Positions 11,470-22,362 of a stretch of DNA of 64,000 nt are shown piece after piece. The DNA is taken from NCBI GenBank assembly GCA_905220665.1, contig CAJNAR010000151.1:310001-374000 (forward strand). The letters are read 5' to 3'. A program made the position numbers and the translations under genes. The number at the start of each line of letters is the position of its first letter. Positions within the stretch are counted from its first letter, which is position 1. The DNA comes from Albugo candida (taxonomy: Eukaryota; Oomycota; Peronosporomycetes; Albuginales; Albuginaceae). The notes beneath the pieces were generated by a model. The model saw only the letters and a list, made by a program, of their open reading frames with translations. It made no database searches and was not told where the DNA came from.

Positions 11470-11635
11470 AGGCGTAGCAAAGATTTCAATGGAGCTGCCT
11501 CAATAGCAAGCGAATATGTACGTACGCATTGTGTCTATTCTGCTTATATAAACAGTAAAACTTGACCGTAACGTAAAAGCTCCCATTCTTCGGGTCCGCG
11601 CCTCTGGTTCAGGATTTCAACGAGAATAAAGCTGA

Positions 11636-14600
11636 TCACAGGTTCGCTTGCGTGGGTAGCTGTAGATGGCTCACACGTGCTTTGGACTGCCGGCTTTGTC
11701 GCACGCTACTGTTGTTTTTGGAACGTCGTGTAGATAGAGGTTGCCGATCCTCTGCTGCTGGAGAATCTAATGTTTCGTAGGCACCTTCGTGCGGTGTCGC
11801 TGACCCGTGAAAGCGAGACGACGTCCGTCGACGAGACCGCAAAAACGACTGTGAGCGGGACGCCCGGGTCACATGCGATGGAATTTCTTCAAACCCGAGA
11901 TCATCCTGAAACATGGTATCCTCGAGTGTAGCAGCCTTCTCCGATTTCAGCTGAATGGCTCCTGTTTTCGAGCTAGCGCAGCATGTGAATAGAACGACTG
12001 TTAAAACGCCACACAATGCCACGAAAATGAAATGACTCAATGCAAAGGATGGAAGCGTCAAATACACTGCGGCCTGAACCAAATAATAAACAGCAAAGGA
12101 GATAGCCAGAAATCGCGATTGATTGTTCAGAGGAAAAATCTCAATCGCTGTGAGCCATGTAGCACACGTGAGGCTGAGAGACGCACCAGCAAACAATACA
12201 ACCAAGAGGATCGAGATAAGGACGGAATCCTGATACTTTGCAACGCTCAAAACACCGCAGATCGAGGATAGGATGGATATGAAGGGCAGAATATCTTTCA
12301 AAATCGTCTTGCGGCGAACGGTATCTACCGACATGAGGCTAAGTATGACGCCAATAAAGCTCATCAACCCAAAATAGATCATCCATTTAGAGCTTTTATC
12401 TCCTTGTGCGACAGGAGAATACTGTACCAGAACGCGCTGAAGTAATGAACTCGAGTTGAGAATGGCAAATGCAGCTTGAAGAAGAATTACAAAGCCAAGA
12501 CGGAACCATAAATTCACTTTTGTAGAAGTCAAAAGCCCCACATCAGAGTTCTTTTGCCCGTTGGAATTCTCACTTCCAGCAGAAAGTGCTTGGTGAGAAG
12601 ATACTGAATGACCAAACGATTTTTGCAGCTCACAAAGTTCTTCGGACACATCGTGTTTCTGCCGAAGACGCACAAGTATGGCCTCGGCGGCTTGAGGCCC
12701 TTTATGTCGGAATAGCCAAACTGGAGACTCTGGGAAAAACCGCAGCAAGAAAAGCAGTAAAAGCAGTGGAACACACCCATAAATGAACTGATATCGCCAG
12801 TCATACAGCGGCTTATTGCTCCAATTTTTAGTAATAGCCGTTGCATTGATTTTTTCCAGGACTCCACTTTCGATCAAATAACCAAGTGATGATCCAAGTA
12901 AGAACAGAAGAACGCCTTTACCTTTCCATCCATACATGCAAATCTCAAAGTTGTACACGACGGAAGTGAGGGACAATGTGGCGCATCCCAAAGCAACGAC
13001 GCAAACGCCCAAGGTTATCATCAAGCTCGAGTCCATAAACAGCACGGCTACCCCAATAAAGACGACAATAATCCCACCAGAAAGTGTAGCTCGCCGGCCC
13101 ACATAGTGCCCAAGCAGCATGCAAAGCACCGCACCGAGTGCACTCGCCAACGCTGCGTACACCTTGACCATTTTGAAGTCAAAATCTCCGTTCAAAGTCT
13201 TGTTAGTGAAATACACAAACGACTGATTGATAAATCCGTCCGCTGGATCGTTGACAAATCCCAGTGAGAACACCAGTGATGTGAACCAGCCGTACGATGT
13301 CCCGGCAAGCAATCCCACGACAACACTAATAGAAGCTGCTACTTCACTACCAGAGCTTAATGCTCGAGAGAAGCCGCCATTGTACATCATCCGAGTTTGG
13401 ATAGTGCGCATGAATGGAATCGCCGATAAAAGGAACAATGGAATCACAAGAAACGTCCCGAGAACCATATCGAAGAAAAATGCGATCTCTTGGACATAGC
13501 CAAAATGAGCAAATTTCAAGCCCCATGCTCCATGAAGGATCCAGCTGTACTGGAGCAACGCGTACATCCCAATGAAATTGCTCATTGTTAGTGCCATCGA
13601 TTTCGGTAGCGACCAATCTCTTAATGCACCATACGCTAATGGAAGTACAAAGTATCCACCGAGCACACATACAAAGTACAAACAGCCACGCAAGACGATG
13701 AGCTTTTGCGTGCGTATCACTCGACCGAGTAGTAATGTTCCTAGCCAGAGACCAGTTGTACAGGCTGCAATAAGACCACACAAAATCGGCAGTTCGCTCC
13801 CTTTGAAATACGTGAGGAACACTTGATACGCAAAAAATGGATGCCGAATCTCTCGAAGTGCATACACTACACGAGCTTTCCACCGCATGTCTTTGATAGT
13901 ATCTGTCTCGTACCTCCAAAAATCTGTCCATGTGTCAGAGTTTCGATCGACCTTGTTGCCGTGTGGCAGCACCTCACTTCGATCAGAACTCGAGTTTGTG
14001 TCAAGTCCGTCTTCTTCCTTGCTCACATTTGTCATCATCCATTGAATCCAATTCGCGATATCGACGCGGGTTTTCGCGAAATCGAGACCGTCCGTGTTGA
14101 ACACAAATGGAGCCAGAAGCCAGCATGATCCCAGCAGCCATACCGCAAAGGAAGCAATCCCATAATCCTGGCCTTTACTTCCATACGAATCAAGAAGCGT
14201 GATATTCTCTGGAATGCTCTTGTTTGTATTAGTACACGCTTCCTGCGAGATACCATTTGACATACAATACTCCTCTAAAGAGCTTGTTCCTATGGAAAAA
14301 TGGCCGAAAATCCCAAACAAAATCATCATTCCAAGCAGTTCCATTGCTTTGCGGTAGTGTGAAGCCGCATACTCTTTGAAGAATGAAACAAGTGTTTCTC
14401 TGACAATTGCAAAGCCACGACCTGTGCCTCGATATTTCGAGCCTCCACGCATCAATGAAACATCGTAAAAATGAGCTTTGGTTCCCGTTTCGAAAATGTA
14501 AAAAACAGACCCCAAAGTCACCAGCAGCTCTATAAACTGCAAGACAGCTTGACGCCAGCCAAATTCGACAAATAATGTCGCCACAAGAGGAATTGTCATC

Positions 14601-17600
14601 AAAAGCCCAAATTGGAAAATAAATTGTGTGTTGAGCGTTTGCGCAAGTGCATCCAATCCGTCCGTTTTCGTGATAGCGGCCAATTGAACGTCTTCGTGCA
14701 AAGCAATGTACAGCTTGGAATACGCATAGCAAAAGACACAGAGCACTGTCAGAGCATTGCATATGTAAAAACCCATGTGCCCATAAAACATGGAGTTAAG
14801 ACGGAAAAAATCCATCCCTCGACCCATTCGATAAGCATCGCGGCTCAGTGAAGACTCAGCACAGCCGTTGGCCAATTTGGCTTCGAAGGCATTGATCTGA
14901 CTCAATGTGACATCTCTCCCTTTACCGCATTGCATAAATTCGATATGGGTAACTCGACCTCCACGTAGCGCTACGTTGTAGCCGCTGAAGACGTCCTCCG
15001 AGAGATTGATACCCTTGCTTGCCTTTGAAACACCTCCATTTGATATGACAAACGCTTTATCGAATACATCGGGATGCCCGTAATGCATTCGACTTCGTAG
15101 TGGATGCGCCAAGACCCGCTGTGTAAGACTGACAAAAACAAGCTCTTGTAGCGTCATGAATTGAGCCAGACTCGACGCACGTCCTGTGAAAATATGTTCC
15201 TTCATCCCGATTATCTTCACGTCTGGATCCTCATTTGCTGTGGCGAGAAAATTACCCATTTTCAGTGCTTCTTCAAAGTAATGCTCTTGGTTCATGTCGA
15301 TGGTTTGGACATATTCTCCACGAGTGAATGGAAGAGCGATATTCTGGTTCTCGGGCTTTCCTTCACCAATCATCGGATTCCCGGGAAGCTCATACCGATA
15401 GACCTCGACAATCTCATCGCCTTCCGCTTTGACCAGTACACAGTCATAGCGTATCCGATCTGCTAGTGAGATTGGGTCCACATAGCTCACGCGCCAATTG
15501 GGGTATTTCTGCATCAAAAGATTGATATCTTGAGCTCGTGAATCGCGTTGTATGGCTTGCTGAGAATAAAGCTGACAGCTTGTAATGTAGGTGAATTTTA
15601 GTCCTGCAATCGCTTCCATAGCTTCAATCTTATCCTTATGTGAGAACGCAGGATCTGAGCCGACTTCGAGCCATCGTAGCATCCTCAGAGCATCTTCATA
15701 CATCATGATACCTTGTACTGTTCGGGCTAGTGTCTGACCACGACTGGAGGCCCAAAGACGCACTTGAGTCGGCATTTGAGCTAAGGCTTCCTCCATACTG
15801 CTCAATCCAACACGTTCCAGAAAATTACCCCACTCATCACTATGAAACGTGACGAGATACTTGAGGATGCTCAAATTCCGATCTTTGTGCTCAACCTTCC
15901 GGAAAAGCGGATTTGCATTCACACGACCGTGTAATTCTTCAATGGAATAGAGTACGGATTCATTGTAGTAAGGCGTGATGACGGAGAAAGATTCCATCGA
16001 AGCTATTGATGAAACGGATGGCATTTCCATTGATAACGAATTGAGAAAAAAGCTCATCCGACGCTGAGCCTCTGAGCACCGAGGAAGAGAATCCGCAGTG
16101 TCCAATGTAAGTAGAAAGAAAAGTCGGGTCGACCAGGAGACAGTGTTCTCGTTCGGTGACGAAATACTTTCATCATCCTTCCCTTTGCTCTGCATGCAGG
16201 CTTTTTCCGGTGATCTTACTCGTGTGACTTTTTCAGAGTCTTCTCGTTCTATTTGGTCGGCAAATATCGCAATGATTTGGAGCTTTTGGTACGTCAAGTC
16301 TGGAGTCACCTTGGCGAAGACCGAATGTCGGACTTTTTCTGCCATCCATTCCTCTTCAAACATCAGCTCCAGGCATTTCATCAGATCTGCGATACTGTTC
16401 ACAATTGTGAGCACGTGTTTATGCGAAATACGAAAGATCTGTTGTTGAGATGTGATGACAGTATTTGTCAATTCCTCTTCGGCTTGGTCGAGATTATTCC
16501 GAAGGACCGGGTCTGGCATATCGAGGACACTAGCCAGTACATCTACAATGTTATCCCGAAGGAGCGGAAGATAGCTCAAGTTGAGAACGCCTTGTACTTT
16601 TCCATTCATAAGTAGCTCCTGGAGCGTCTCCAGTATGGCGATGTCTTCATTGCCGAGAAGACTTCGGAGGATATGGAAGCCAATTTCAGCACAATTACGA
16701 GCACACGCGAACATACCAGCTTTCTCCAGTGCTTGAAACATATGATAATCATCTACTTTGTGCGAATGACACTTGACCGCAATTGTTATTGCCTTCTGCG
16801 CCCTTCCTGCTAGCAAGAAAACTGGGTCTTCCACAGCTCCATTATCGGCAATTTGGTACTGTAAAATCGCAGTCTCTCTGTCGTCCAGTAGATCTGACAT
16901 GCGAAAGCCGCTGATAATCTCGTTCCAGACGATCCCAAAGCGCAGACGTTGGTCTACATAGGAGCTTCCCGATCGAGTCTCATCTTCATTTGTGGTCAAC
17001 GTTCGAGCTGTAAACTGGACCTTGGCTTTCTGTGTGACGATTTTATCATCGAATAATTTCGGAGCGCATTCGAGCCGATAGACAAACTCTGAAATCCGTG
17101 AGGAGTGCGCAATTTTCAATCGTACACCGATGAACGCTCCGATAAAAGACTGAAGAATTGCGAGCCAAATTTGCGTATCGTAGATATAAACAAGAATTGT
17201 TGGAGCCCACATAGCGAGGATGAAGAGTATATTATGGTTGGAAGAAAGCCACCGTATCGAGTCGGAAGGCTCGACAATCTGATAGAGCTCAAAACTCGGC
17301 CCAATGAGCGGTTTGATCATTACCTGGAGATTGAACAGGAATTTGCCAAAGAAAATAACGATCCAAAATAGCGCATAAAGGAGAAAAGCATGAAAAGGTT
17401 GCTTCATCTGTGCGATTTGGCCAATGTATTGCTGTTTCGTGCCGTCCAGCGCATGTAAAATGGGAAGACGATTCCACAGATATTCGTTGCCTCCCAGCAT
17501 ACGAGCTACAGCGGTGAGTACGACGGGCAAAAGATAGACAATTGCTATCGGAATTCCCATTTCCAAGTAAGTTTTCGACCCGGAGACTTTCTCATTTGGA

Positions 17601-18694
17601 GCAAAGTGAACAGCGCAAAACATAGAACAAAACACACAGTGCCATATAAATCGTACGACTAGAGCCAAGGCGTACGCGAGCTTGAGAAAGATTCGAATAC
17701 CTCCGATCCAGACCTCCAGGACGACTTTGAGCGTCGATAATGTAGTGAATGTGACAAGGATAGATAAAAAAGCGTGCTTACGCATCTCACCGTACTCAGC
17801 GTCCATGAAATTTGTGTAGAAAGCAAAGCCTTGATGCGTGTCCTGATTTGTAAAGTAGCCGACATAGGCGATGACGATTAAAGTATGTAACATGACGAAA
17901 AGAAAAAAATAGATACGATAAAAGGCCAAAAACGGGTTCCAAATACTGCGACGCTCCTTGAACGTCTTCAGTTCTTGCCAGGTCATGGCTTCCGATACAC
18001 TTAATGCGTCGTACGAGAGACATTTTTTCGACCAGAAAAACTCATTGACATCGTCGTAATTCGTAATGTTTTTATGATCCAAAGCGAGTTTCTTGCTGCT
18101 TGTCAGCGCAGAAGCATTCACTTCCTGTCGCATTGGTATTAAAATGCTGTAAATAGGTACAATTACTTGCGCCAAAAAGGACTCGAACGCTGGTGAAGAA
18201 TCTGAAGATATTGAGCGCAGTTTAGGAGCCAGTGAGTGATATATAAAGCATAAGCATTCCGGCATGAAGCGAAGATTGCCTGCTTCACCCCAAATCAGTA
18301 GATATAGAGCTATTTGGTAAAGCGCATCGCTGCCGAGATCGTTGGTTGAGAATGACTCGTTTGCGATGCTGAATGGCGAGACTCTCAAAAACCCGCACCA
18401 TTGATGATAATTTCTCAGCAGCTTTGTGTGAAGCAAGTGAACAGCGTCATTTGATTTCTGTGCTGGTAGTTTGGATTGCGTATTGATCAACAGGCAATGT
18501 AAATGCTCTTTTTGGTTGTCACAATTCCCTTTCTGGAATGCAAATTTAACTTGTAATTGTGCGATAACATCATCCAAGCTTTTCAGATTGTCACTTTGTA
18601 TACTATAATTACAATTAGCTACACGGAAGCTGCTAAATGGTGAAACTGGTTCATCTTGGTACATTGGAGGATTCGATACATCACTATTGGACAT
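11636..18694 (-). CDS. 1,3-beta-glucan (callose) synthase fused to MFS sugar transporter-like domain
   Basis: Makes linear beta-1,3-glucan from UDP-glucose at the plasma membrane (GT48 family). A single 2352-codon exon. Order: an FKS1/callose-synthase N-terminal domain (about 85-210), a first membrane block (about 255-560), a cytosolic catalytic region (about 900-1330) with the GT48 signature GEGKPENQN near 1113 and FTRGEYVQTIDMNQEHYFEE just after, then a second membrane block (about 1345-1780). From about 1785 to 2250 the protein continues as a major-facilitator-like domain: a GHYVGRRATLSGG loop and FPESPVWLFRHKG, which resemble the sugar-porter GRR and PESPRWL motifs. The tail is cytosolic, Ser/Arg-rich and ends TQANL. 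Glucan synthases with such a transporter extension are known from oomycetes. Whether the MFS part transports anything is unknown. Confidence 0.95.
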   Translation of the reverse strand: MSNSDVSNPPMYQDEPVSPFSSFRVANCNYSIQSDNLKSLDDVIAQLQVKFAFQKGNCDNQKEHLHCLLINTQSKLPAQKSNDAVHLLHTKLLRNYHQWCGFLRVSPFSIANESFSTNDLGSDALYQIALYLLIWGEAGNLRFMPECLCFIYHSLAPKLRSISSDSSPAFESFLAQVIVPIYSILIPMRQEVNASALTSSKKLALDHKNITNYDDVNEFFWSKKCLSYDALSVSEAMTWQELKTFKERRSIWNPFLAFYRIYFFLFVMLHTLIVIAYVGYFTNQDTHQGFAFYTNFMDAEYGEMRKHAFLSILVTFTTLSTLKVVLEVWIGGIRIFLKLAYALALVVRFIWHCVFCSMFCAVHFAPNEKVSGSKTYLEMGIPIAIVYLLPVVLTAVARMLGGNEYLWNRLPILHALDGTKQQYIGQIAQMKQPFHAFLLYALFWIVIFFGKFLFNLQVMIKPLIGPSFELYQIVEPSDSIRWLSSNHNILFILAMWAPTILVYIYDTQIWLAILQSFIGAFIGVRLKIAHSSRISEFVYRLECAPKLFDDKIVTQKAKVQFTARTLTTNEDETRSGSSYVDQRLRFGIVWNEIISGFRMSDLLDDRETAILQYQIADNGAVEDPVFLLAGRAQKAITIAVKCHSHKVDDYHMFQALEKAGMFACARNCAEIGFHILRSLLGNEDIAILETLQELLMNGKVQGVLNLSYLPLLRDNIVDVLASVLDMPDPVLRNNLDQAEEELTNTVITSQQQIFRISHKHVLTIVNSIADLMKCLELMFEEEWMAEKVRHSVFAKVTPDLTYQKLQIIAIFADQIEREDSEKVTRVRSPEKACMQSKGKDDESISSPNENTVSWSTRLFFLLTLDTADSLPRCSEAQRRMSFFLNSLSMEMPSVSSIASMESFSVITPYYNESVLYSIEELHGRVNANPLFRKVEHKDRNLSILKYLVTFHSDEWGNFLERVGLSSMEEALAQMPTQVRLWASSRGQTLARTVQGIMMYEDALRMLRWLEVGSDPAFSHKDKIEAMEAIAGLKFTYITSCQLYSQQAIQRDSRAQDINLLMQKYPNWRVSYVDPISLADRIRYDCVLVKAEGDEIVEVYRYELPGNPMIGEGKPENQNIALPFTRGEYVQTIDMNQEHYFEEALKMGNFLATANEDPDVKIIGMKEHIFTGRASSLAQFMTLQELVFVSLTQRVLAHPLRSRMHYGHPDVFDKAFVISNGGVSKASKGINLSEDVFSGYNVALRGGRVTHIEFMQCGKGRDVTLSQINAFEAKLANGCAESSLSRDAYRMGRGMDFFRLNSMFYGHMGFYICNALTVLCVFCYAYSKLYIALHEDVQLAAITKTDGLDALAQTLNTQFIFQFGLLMTIPLVATLFVEFGWRQAVLQFIELLVTLGSVFYIFETGTKAHFYDVSLMRGGSKYRGTGRGFAIVRETLVSFFKEYAASHYRKAMELLGMMILFGIFGHFSIGTSSLEEYCMSNGISQEACTNTNKSIPENITLLDSYGSKGQDYGIASFAVWLLGSCWLLAPFVFNTDGLDFAKTRVDIANWIQWMMTNVSKEEDGLDTNSSSDRSEVLPHGNKVDRNSDTWTDFWRYETDTIKDMRWKARVVYALREIRHPFFAYQVFLTYFKGSELPILCGLIAACTTGLWLGTLLLGRVIRTQKLIVLRGCLYFVCVLGGYFVLPLAYGALRDWSLPKSMALTMSNFIGMYALLQYSWILHGAWGLKFAHFGYVQEIAFFFDMVLGTFLVIPLFLLSAIPFMRTIQTRMMYNGGFSRALSSGSEVAASISVVVGLLAGTSYGWFTSLVFSLGFVNDPADGFINQSFVYFTNKTLNGDFDFKMVKVYAALASALGAVLCMLLGHYVGRRATLSGGIIVVFIGVAVLFMDSSLMITLGVCVVALGCATLSLTSVVYNFEICMYGWKGKGVLLFLLGSSLGYLIESGVLEKINATAITKNWSNKPLYDWRYQFIYGCVPLLLLLFLLRFFPESPVWLFRHKGPQAAEAILVRLRQKHDVSEELCELQKSFGHSVSSHQALSAGSENSNGQKNSDVGLLTSTKVNLWFRLGFVILLQAAFAILNSSSLLQRVLVQYSPVAQGDKSSKWMIYFGLMSFIGVILSLMSVDTVRRKTILKDILPFISILSSICGVLSVAKYQDSVLISILLVVLFAGASLSLTCATWLTAIEIFPLNNQSRFLAISFAVYYLVQAAVYLTLPSFALSHFIFVALCGVLTVVLFTCCASSKTGAIQLKSEKAATLEDTMFQDDLGFEEIPSHVTRASRSQSFLRSRRRTSSRFHGSATPHEGAYETLDSPAAEDRQPLSTRRSKNNSSVRQSRQSKARVSHLQLPTQANL

Positions 18695-19174
18695 GATACA
18701 GCCTGAAGGTGTGGCAGCCTTCCGGTCAGTTCAAAACTCCTCGACCCGGTCTATGCTTTGCTCGGACGTGCCTCGTGCGACGTTACGTGTGATGTTGAGC
18801 CTGAGTGGTTACGCGGACAAGGTGTTACGTGGTGTATATATAGACAGTTGAATGATATGGACCATGCATGCGCTCTCCTTGCCAAAATCAAGAAGTTACG
18901 AAACAGGCGATTGTGAATACGATGCGGTGGATTCTCCTATTAATAGCAAGGATTTGCGGTCCTTGGATTGCCAAACGATGAACTATACCATCAATAAAGA
19001 GCTTCTCTTTCCATCCATATATACAAAATGCCATATAAGCGGGCTACTAGGACGAAATGGAGCTTCAAAGTTGGCTATCGGTTGCTATTCAATTTGACTC
19101 CACAGAAGACTTTTGGTTATGAGTATAGTTTGATGTGGAGCGTCCTAAACTAGGATATCCGGTTCTGATTACGC
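18695..19174. other. Divergent promoter region, glucan synthase / DIX-auxilin
   Basis: 480 bases between two start codons on opposite strands. No coding signal, repeat or recognisable motif was seen. It must hold both promoters. Confidence 0.5.
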
Positions 19175-20602
19175 ATGACGACGTCTTCGCCCGCGACGGA
19201 TGCGCTTTGGGCATTTTATTACATTCAAGGCGAAGACGGTGAAGATAGAAGTCATCCAAATGCGTTCAAAGTACCCTATTCTGGGTCTTCTGATATTACA
19301 TTAGCGGACATTCACCGCCATTTTCCCTTAAAGAACCCTTCCGAATTTCATTTTCGATTCCGTCTCAACACAGTTGTTCGTGGGACTCCCATATCCGACC
19401 ATAATGGAAAGACTGCTTCGTCGAATAAACATACATTCTTTTGGCTCGATATTACTTCCACTAAGCAGAAAGTTCCATTGAGTAATGGACGCATTATTTG
19501 TAAATTACTTCGACTACAAAAGCCTCAACGAATCGGATTGATCTTTCAAAGGAAACCGGTTTCTATACAAACTCGAATACAAAAAGATCAAGCAGTGAAG
19601 ATTCGTTGCTCTCATGCAAATGCATCAGAATTGGATATGCGGACGTCAGACTATACCGAGGCCGAAGGCGGAGGTGCTTATGGTCATCCAGGCACACCAC
19701 ACAAAGAGTATCAGGCATCTGCAAAGCGGAACGAGAATACAAATCAACAATCTTCTACGAATAAGGTACCTGTAGAGCAAAAAGCAGAAAAGAGTCGAAC
19801 TTCAAACGAGTCTTTTGAGGACTTTTTGTCGGGAGGAGGACCTGGGAAGCCTACACGGGGTGCTGGTATTGATGGAAACAACGTCAATCTAATGATTGAT
19901 CATGCTTGGAATCAGGAGGGCAGCGCAGCCAATATGCCTCGATCCTCTACAAGTCCAAATTTTCTCAATTCGATGGATCCGTTGACCCAAAAGAAAACTC
20001 CACAAACCATCAACGCTGCATCTTCCAAGACTCAAGCGCCTCCGGCTTTTGACGACGACGGTGGCCAGACTGTTGGACCGGTTACACTTGCAGAAATGCG
20101 AAAGTATGCTACGAGCACATCCGACGGCTCAAATGTGTACAATCCATCATTGATCGATAAATCAACAAAATCCGAATTTGTTCGCCGAGCAATGGAAGAG
20201 CGTGAACGTAAGATGAATGAGGAAATTACTAAAGCTCGACAAGCTCTTCAACAACGCGAAGAAGCTCAACGATTGATCAGCACACAAAAAGAGCAAGCGT
20301 ATGTCATGATTGGTCCAAAGTTGAAGGCCTGGGCAGAGGACAATGGCCGTATCAAAAACATCCGAACGTTGCTTTCGACCATGCATCTTGTGATGTGGGA
20401 GAATTCTAAATGGCAAGAGGTCAATATGGGGAAGCTGATCCAGCCTCAGGATGTGAAGAAAGTGTATCGTAAAGCAATGATTGTGGTCCATCCCGATAAA
20501 AGCAGAGGATGTAATGCTGAAGAGCTGTTGATCGCCGAGCGTGTTTTTGCAGCTGTCAATACTGCGTGGGAAGAATTCATAACTACAAATCCCTGCCAAT
20601 GA
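19175..20602 (+). CDS. DIX domain-auxilin (J domain) fusion protein
   Basis: A 475-residue single-exon protein. Residues 1-110 resemble a DIX domain, a head-to-tail polymerising module of Dishevelled/Axin: WAFYYIQGEDGE, then FKVPYSGSSDITLADIHRHF, a FHFRFR strand and a closing PLSNGRIICKLL. The middle (about 120-300) is low-complexity with FEDFLSGGGP, as in clathrin-associated linkers. Residues about 345-470 match the auxilin/GAK C-terminal J domain: a helical ERERKMNEEI region, then IRTLLSTMH, VKKVYRKAMIVV and HPDK near 439. HPDK is the Hsc70-binding motif, and auxilins recruit Hsc70 to uncoat clathrin vesicles. The DIX assignment rests on strand order and spacing; the J domain is firm. Confidence 0.82.
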   Translation: MTTSSPATDALWAFYYIQGEDGEDRSHPNAFKVPYSGSSDITLADIHRHFPLKNPSEFHFRFRLNTVVRGTPISDHNGKTASSNKHTFFWLDITSTKQKVPLSNGRIICKLLRLQKPQRIGLIFQRKPVSIQTRIQKDQAVKIRCSHANASELDMRTSDYTEAEGGGAYGHPGTPHKEYQASAKRNENTNQQSSTNKVPVEQKAEKSRTSNESFEDFLSGGGPGKPTRGAGIDGNNVNLMIDHAWNQEGSAANMPRSSTSPNFLNSMDPLTQKKTPQTINAASSKTQAPPAFDDDGGQTVGPVTLAEMRKYATSTSDGSNVYNPSLIDKSTKSEFVRRAMEERERKMNEEITKARQALQQREEAQRLISTQKEQAYVMIGPKLKAWAEDNGRIKNIRTLLSTMHLVMWENSKWQEVNMGKLIQPQDVKKVYRKAMIVVHPDKSRGCNAEELLIAERVFAAVNTAWEEFITTNPCQ

Positions 20603-20787
20603 AAAAGCTTAACGTCGAGCGAGGTCCCACAATGTAACTGTACAATTAACGCTTGTGCTATTGGAACTCGCGACACATTTGTTTGCATACCAATAGTACT
20701 CATTTATGGTCCAGGAGCCTGTGAATCGATTTGCTGATCTCATTTAATTGCAATTGCTGTTCCTTCATCTGCTCTTGTAGTTGTTGC

Positions 20788-22059
20788 TTATCCACAGAAA
20801 AGCTGAGCATTCGAACTGATTATACTTGCACGAAAGTTTACCTGCTGGAATGCCAATTGATCCATTTTCGCGTGTAAGAGCTCCAGTCGAGATGATTGAC
20901 TTTGACTCGCTTCTGCTTCTCTCGAGAAGATGAAGCTCGAAGGCATCCTTTCATCCACTTTCTCTCTTACAGAATTGCTCTCTTCTATAACGTCCGATCT
21001 GAATGTAAAATCTGTGAAATCGCGTATCTCTTCCCGCTGTTTTTCGAGCATCAACTCGATGAATCCACTGCCAAGCACAGCCCCAGGAATAGTGAACAAA
21101 ATGATTCCCCACAAAGCCAAAATGCTCGCAAAGCATCGCCCCGTATTTGTGACCGGAACGATATCTCCGTACCCAAGCGATGTGATCGTCTCAATTGACC
21201 ACCACGCACACGTTCCAATGCTCGAGAAGATCTTTGGCTGCGCTTGATTCTCCATGAAGAAAATGATGGTTGACGATGTGAGCACCAATACAGCCGTCAA
21301 GTACGAAACCACAAGCAACTCTTCCTGTTTCCGCTTGAATATGATCATTAGATTATGTAGGGCATTGTACGAGCGCTCGAGCCGTAAAAATGATAGAATA
21401 CGAAGTAATCGAAGCGCACGGAGCGAAATTGTACCGCTATACGTCGGCCATGTGCTGTATACTCATTGTTAATATGCAGAAATGTGTATACAGACGTACA
21501 TAAGTTCACAGCCAATTTCCAGATAAAATGGTACGAGTGCGGCGAGATCGATGAGCGACATGGGCTTCAAACTCCATTGAATTCTGCGTCAACGTATTAA
21601 CATAGCGTGGCTCGTAGAGTCTGTATATACTCGTACCGTTGAAATATAATGGAATGGTGAGGTTTATCTTCAGTACAGGACCAAAGGCGCAACAGGTACT
21701 CGATGGTAAAAACGACTGTGGAGGTGTAAAGAAAGAGCTGATACCAGGCGGATCGAACGTCTATGAAAAGGAAGTTTGTTATGCAGAATAATACAATGGT
21801 TTTTTTGAGTACGTGGTCCTTGTGATGAATCCACAATTGCGACAACCACATTCAGCAGAATTAAAGTTAAGATGCTACATTGCAGAATATATGATGCGAG
21901 GTGTAGAGAGGAGTGTGCGATGCGCGTGGAACTGTAGTTTAATATTATCCACACATCCCGCCGCAGAGACGCTGAGGAACAGCCTTCCTGCGGACTTTTG
22001 CTCGGCGAAGCATTGAGTAGTTTTGTCTTCTCGTGGCAGCTACTGCGATTATCAAGCAT
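20788..22059 (-). CDS. Voltage-gated potassium channel
   Basis: A six-transmembrane Kv-type channel subunit of the plasma membrane. Exons on the minus strand: 22059-21813, 21760-21637, 21583-21500 and 21454-20788, giving 373 aa. S1 is LILLNVVVAIV; S2 contains VVFTIEYLLRLWSC; S3 contains LIDLAALVPFYLEI; S4 carries repeated arginines (LRALRLLRILSFLRL); the pore has TSLGYGD, the K+ selectivity filter. S6 follows (GIILFTIPGAVLGSGF). The layout resembles KCNQ/Kv families but with a short C-terminus and no tetramerisation domain visible upstream. The last 30 codons are uncertain: past the stop at 20788 a coiled-coil frame (DKQQLQEQMKEQQLQ, ending at 20700) reads well but could not be joined in phase to the donor at GTAAAC. 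Confidence 0.85.
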
Positions 22060-22362
22060 ACTATACGCGGAATGTGATACTATGCACCCGACATTATCGT
22101 GGTATACGTATAGTCGTTAGGCTCGTATAAAAGCAGCGTAGAGATACACAAACTTCAACGTAATGGCAGCCATTCTAAGTAGCGTTATCACATTTTCGCG
22201 GTGGCATCAAATCCAAAATCATTCGGATGCGTCTAATTAGTTCCTTTCACATACCAAATCCACTTCGAACTGCATTTCAATATTCTGGCCATTCGATGTC
22301 CGCTGTATACGTCCCCAAGAGCTGCATTTGTAGGTGAAATCGACAATTGACATATCAGTCGG
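22060..22362. other. Spacer between MED13 stop and K+ channel start
   Basis: 303 bases between two minus-strand genes in the same orientation. It should hold the 3' end of MED13 and the promoter of the channel gene. Nothing else was recognised. Confidence 0.4.
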
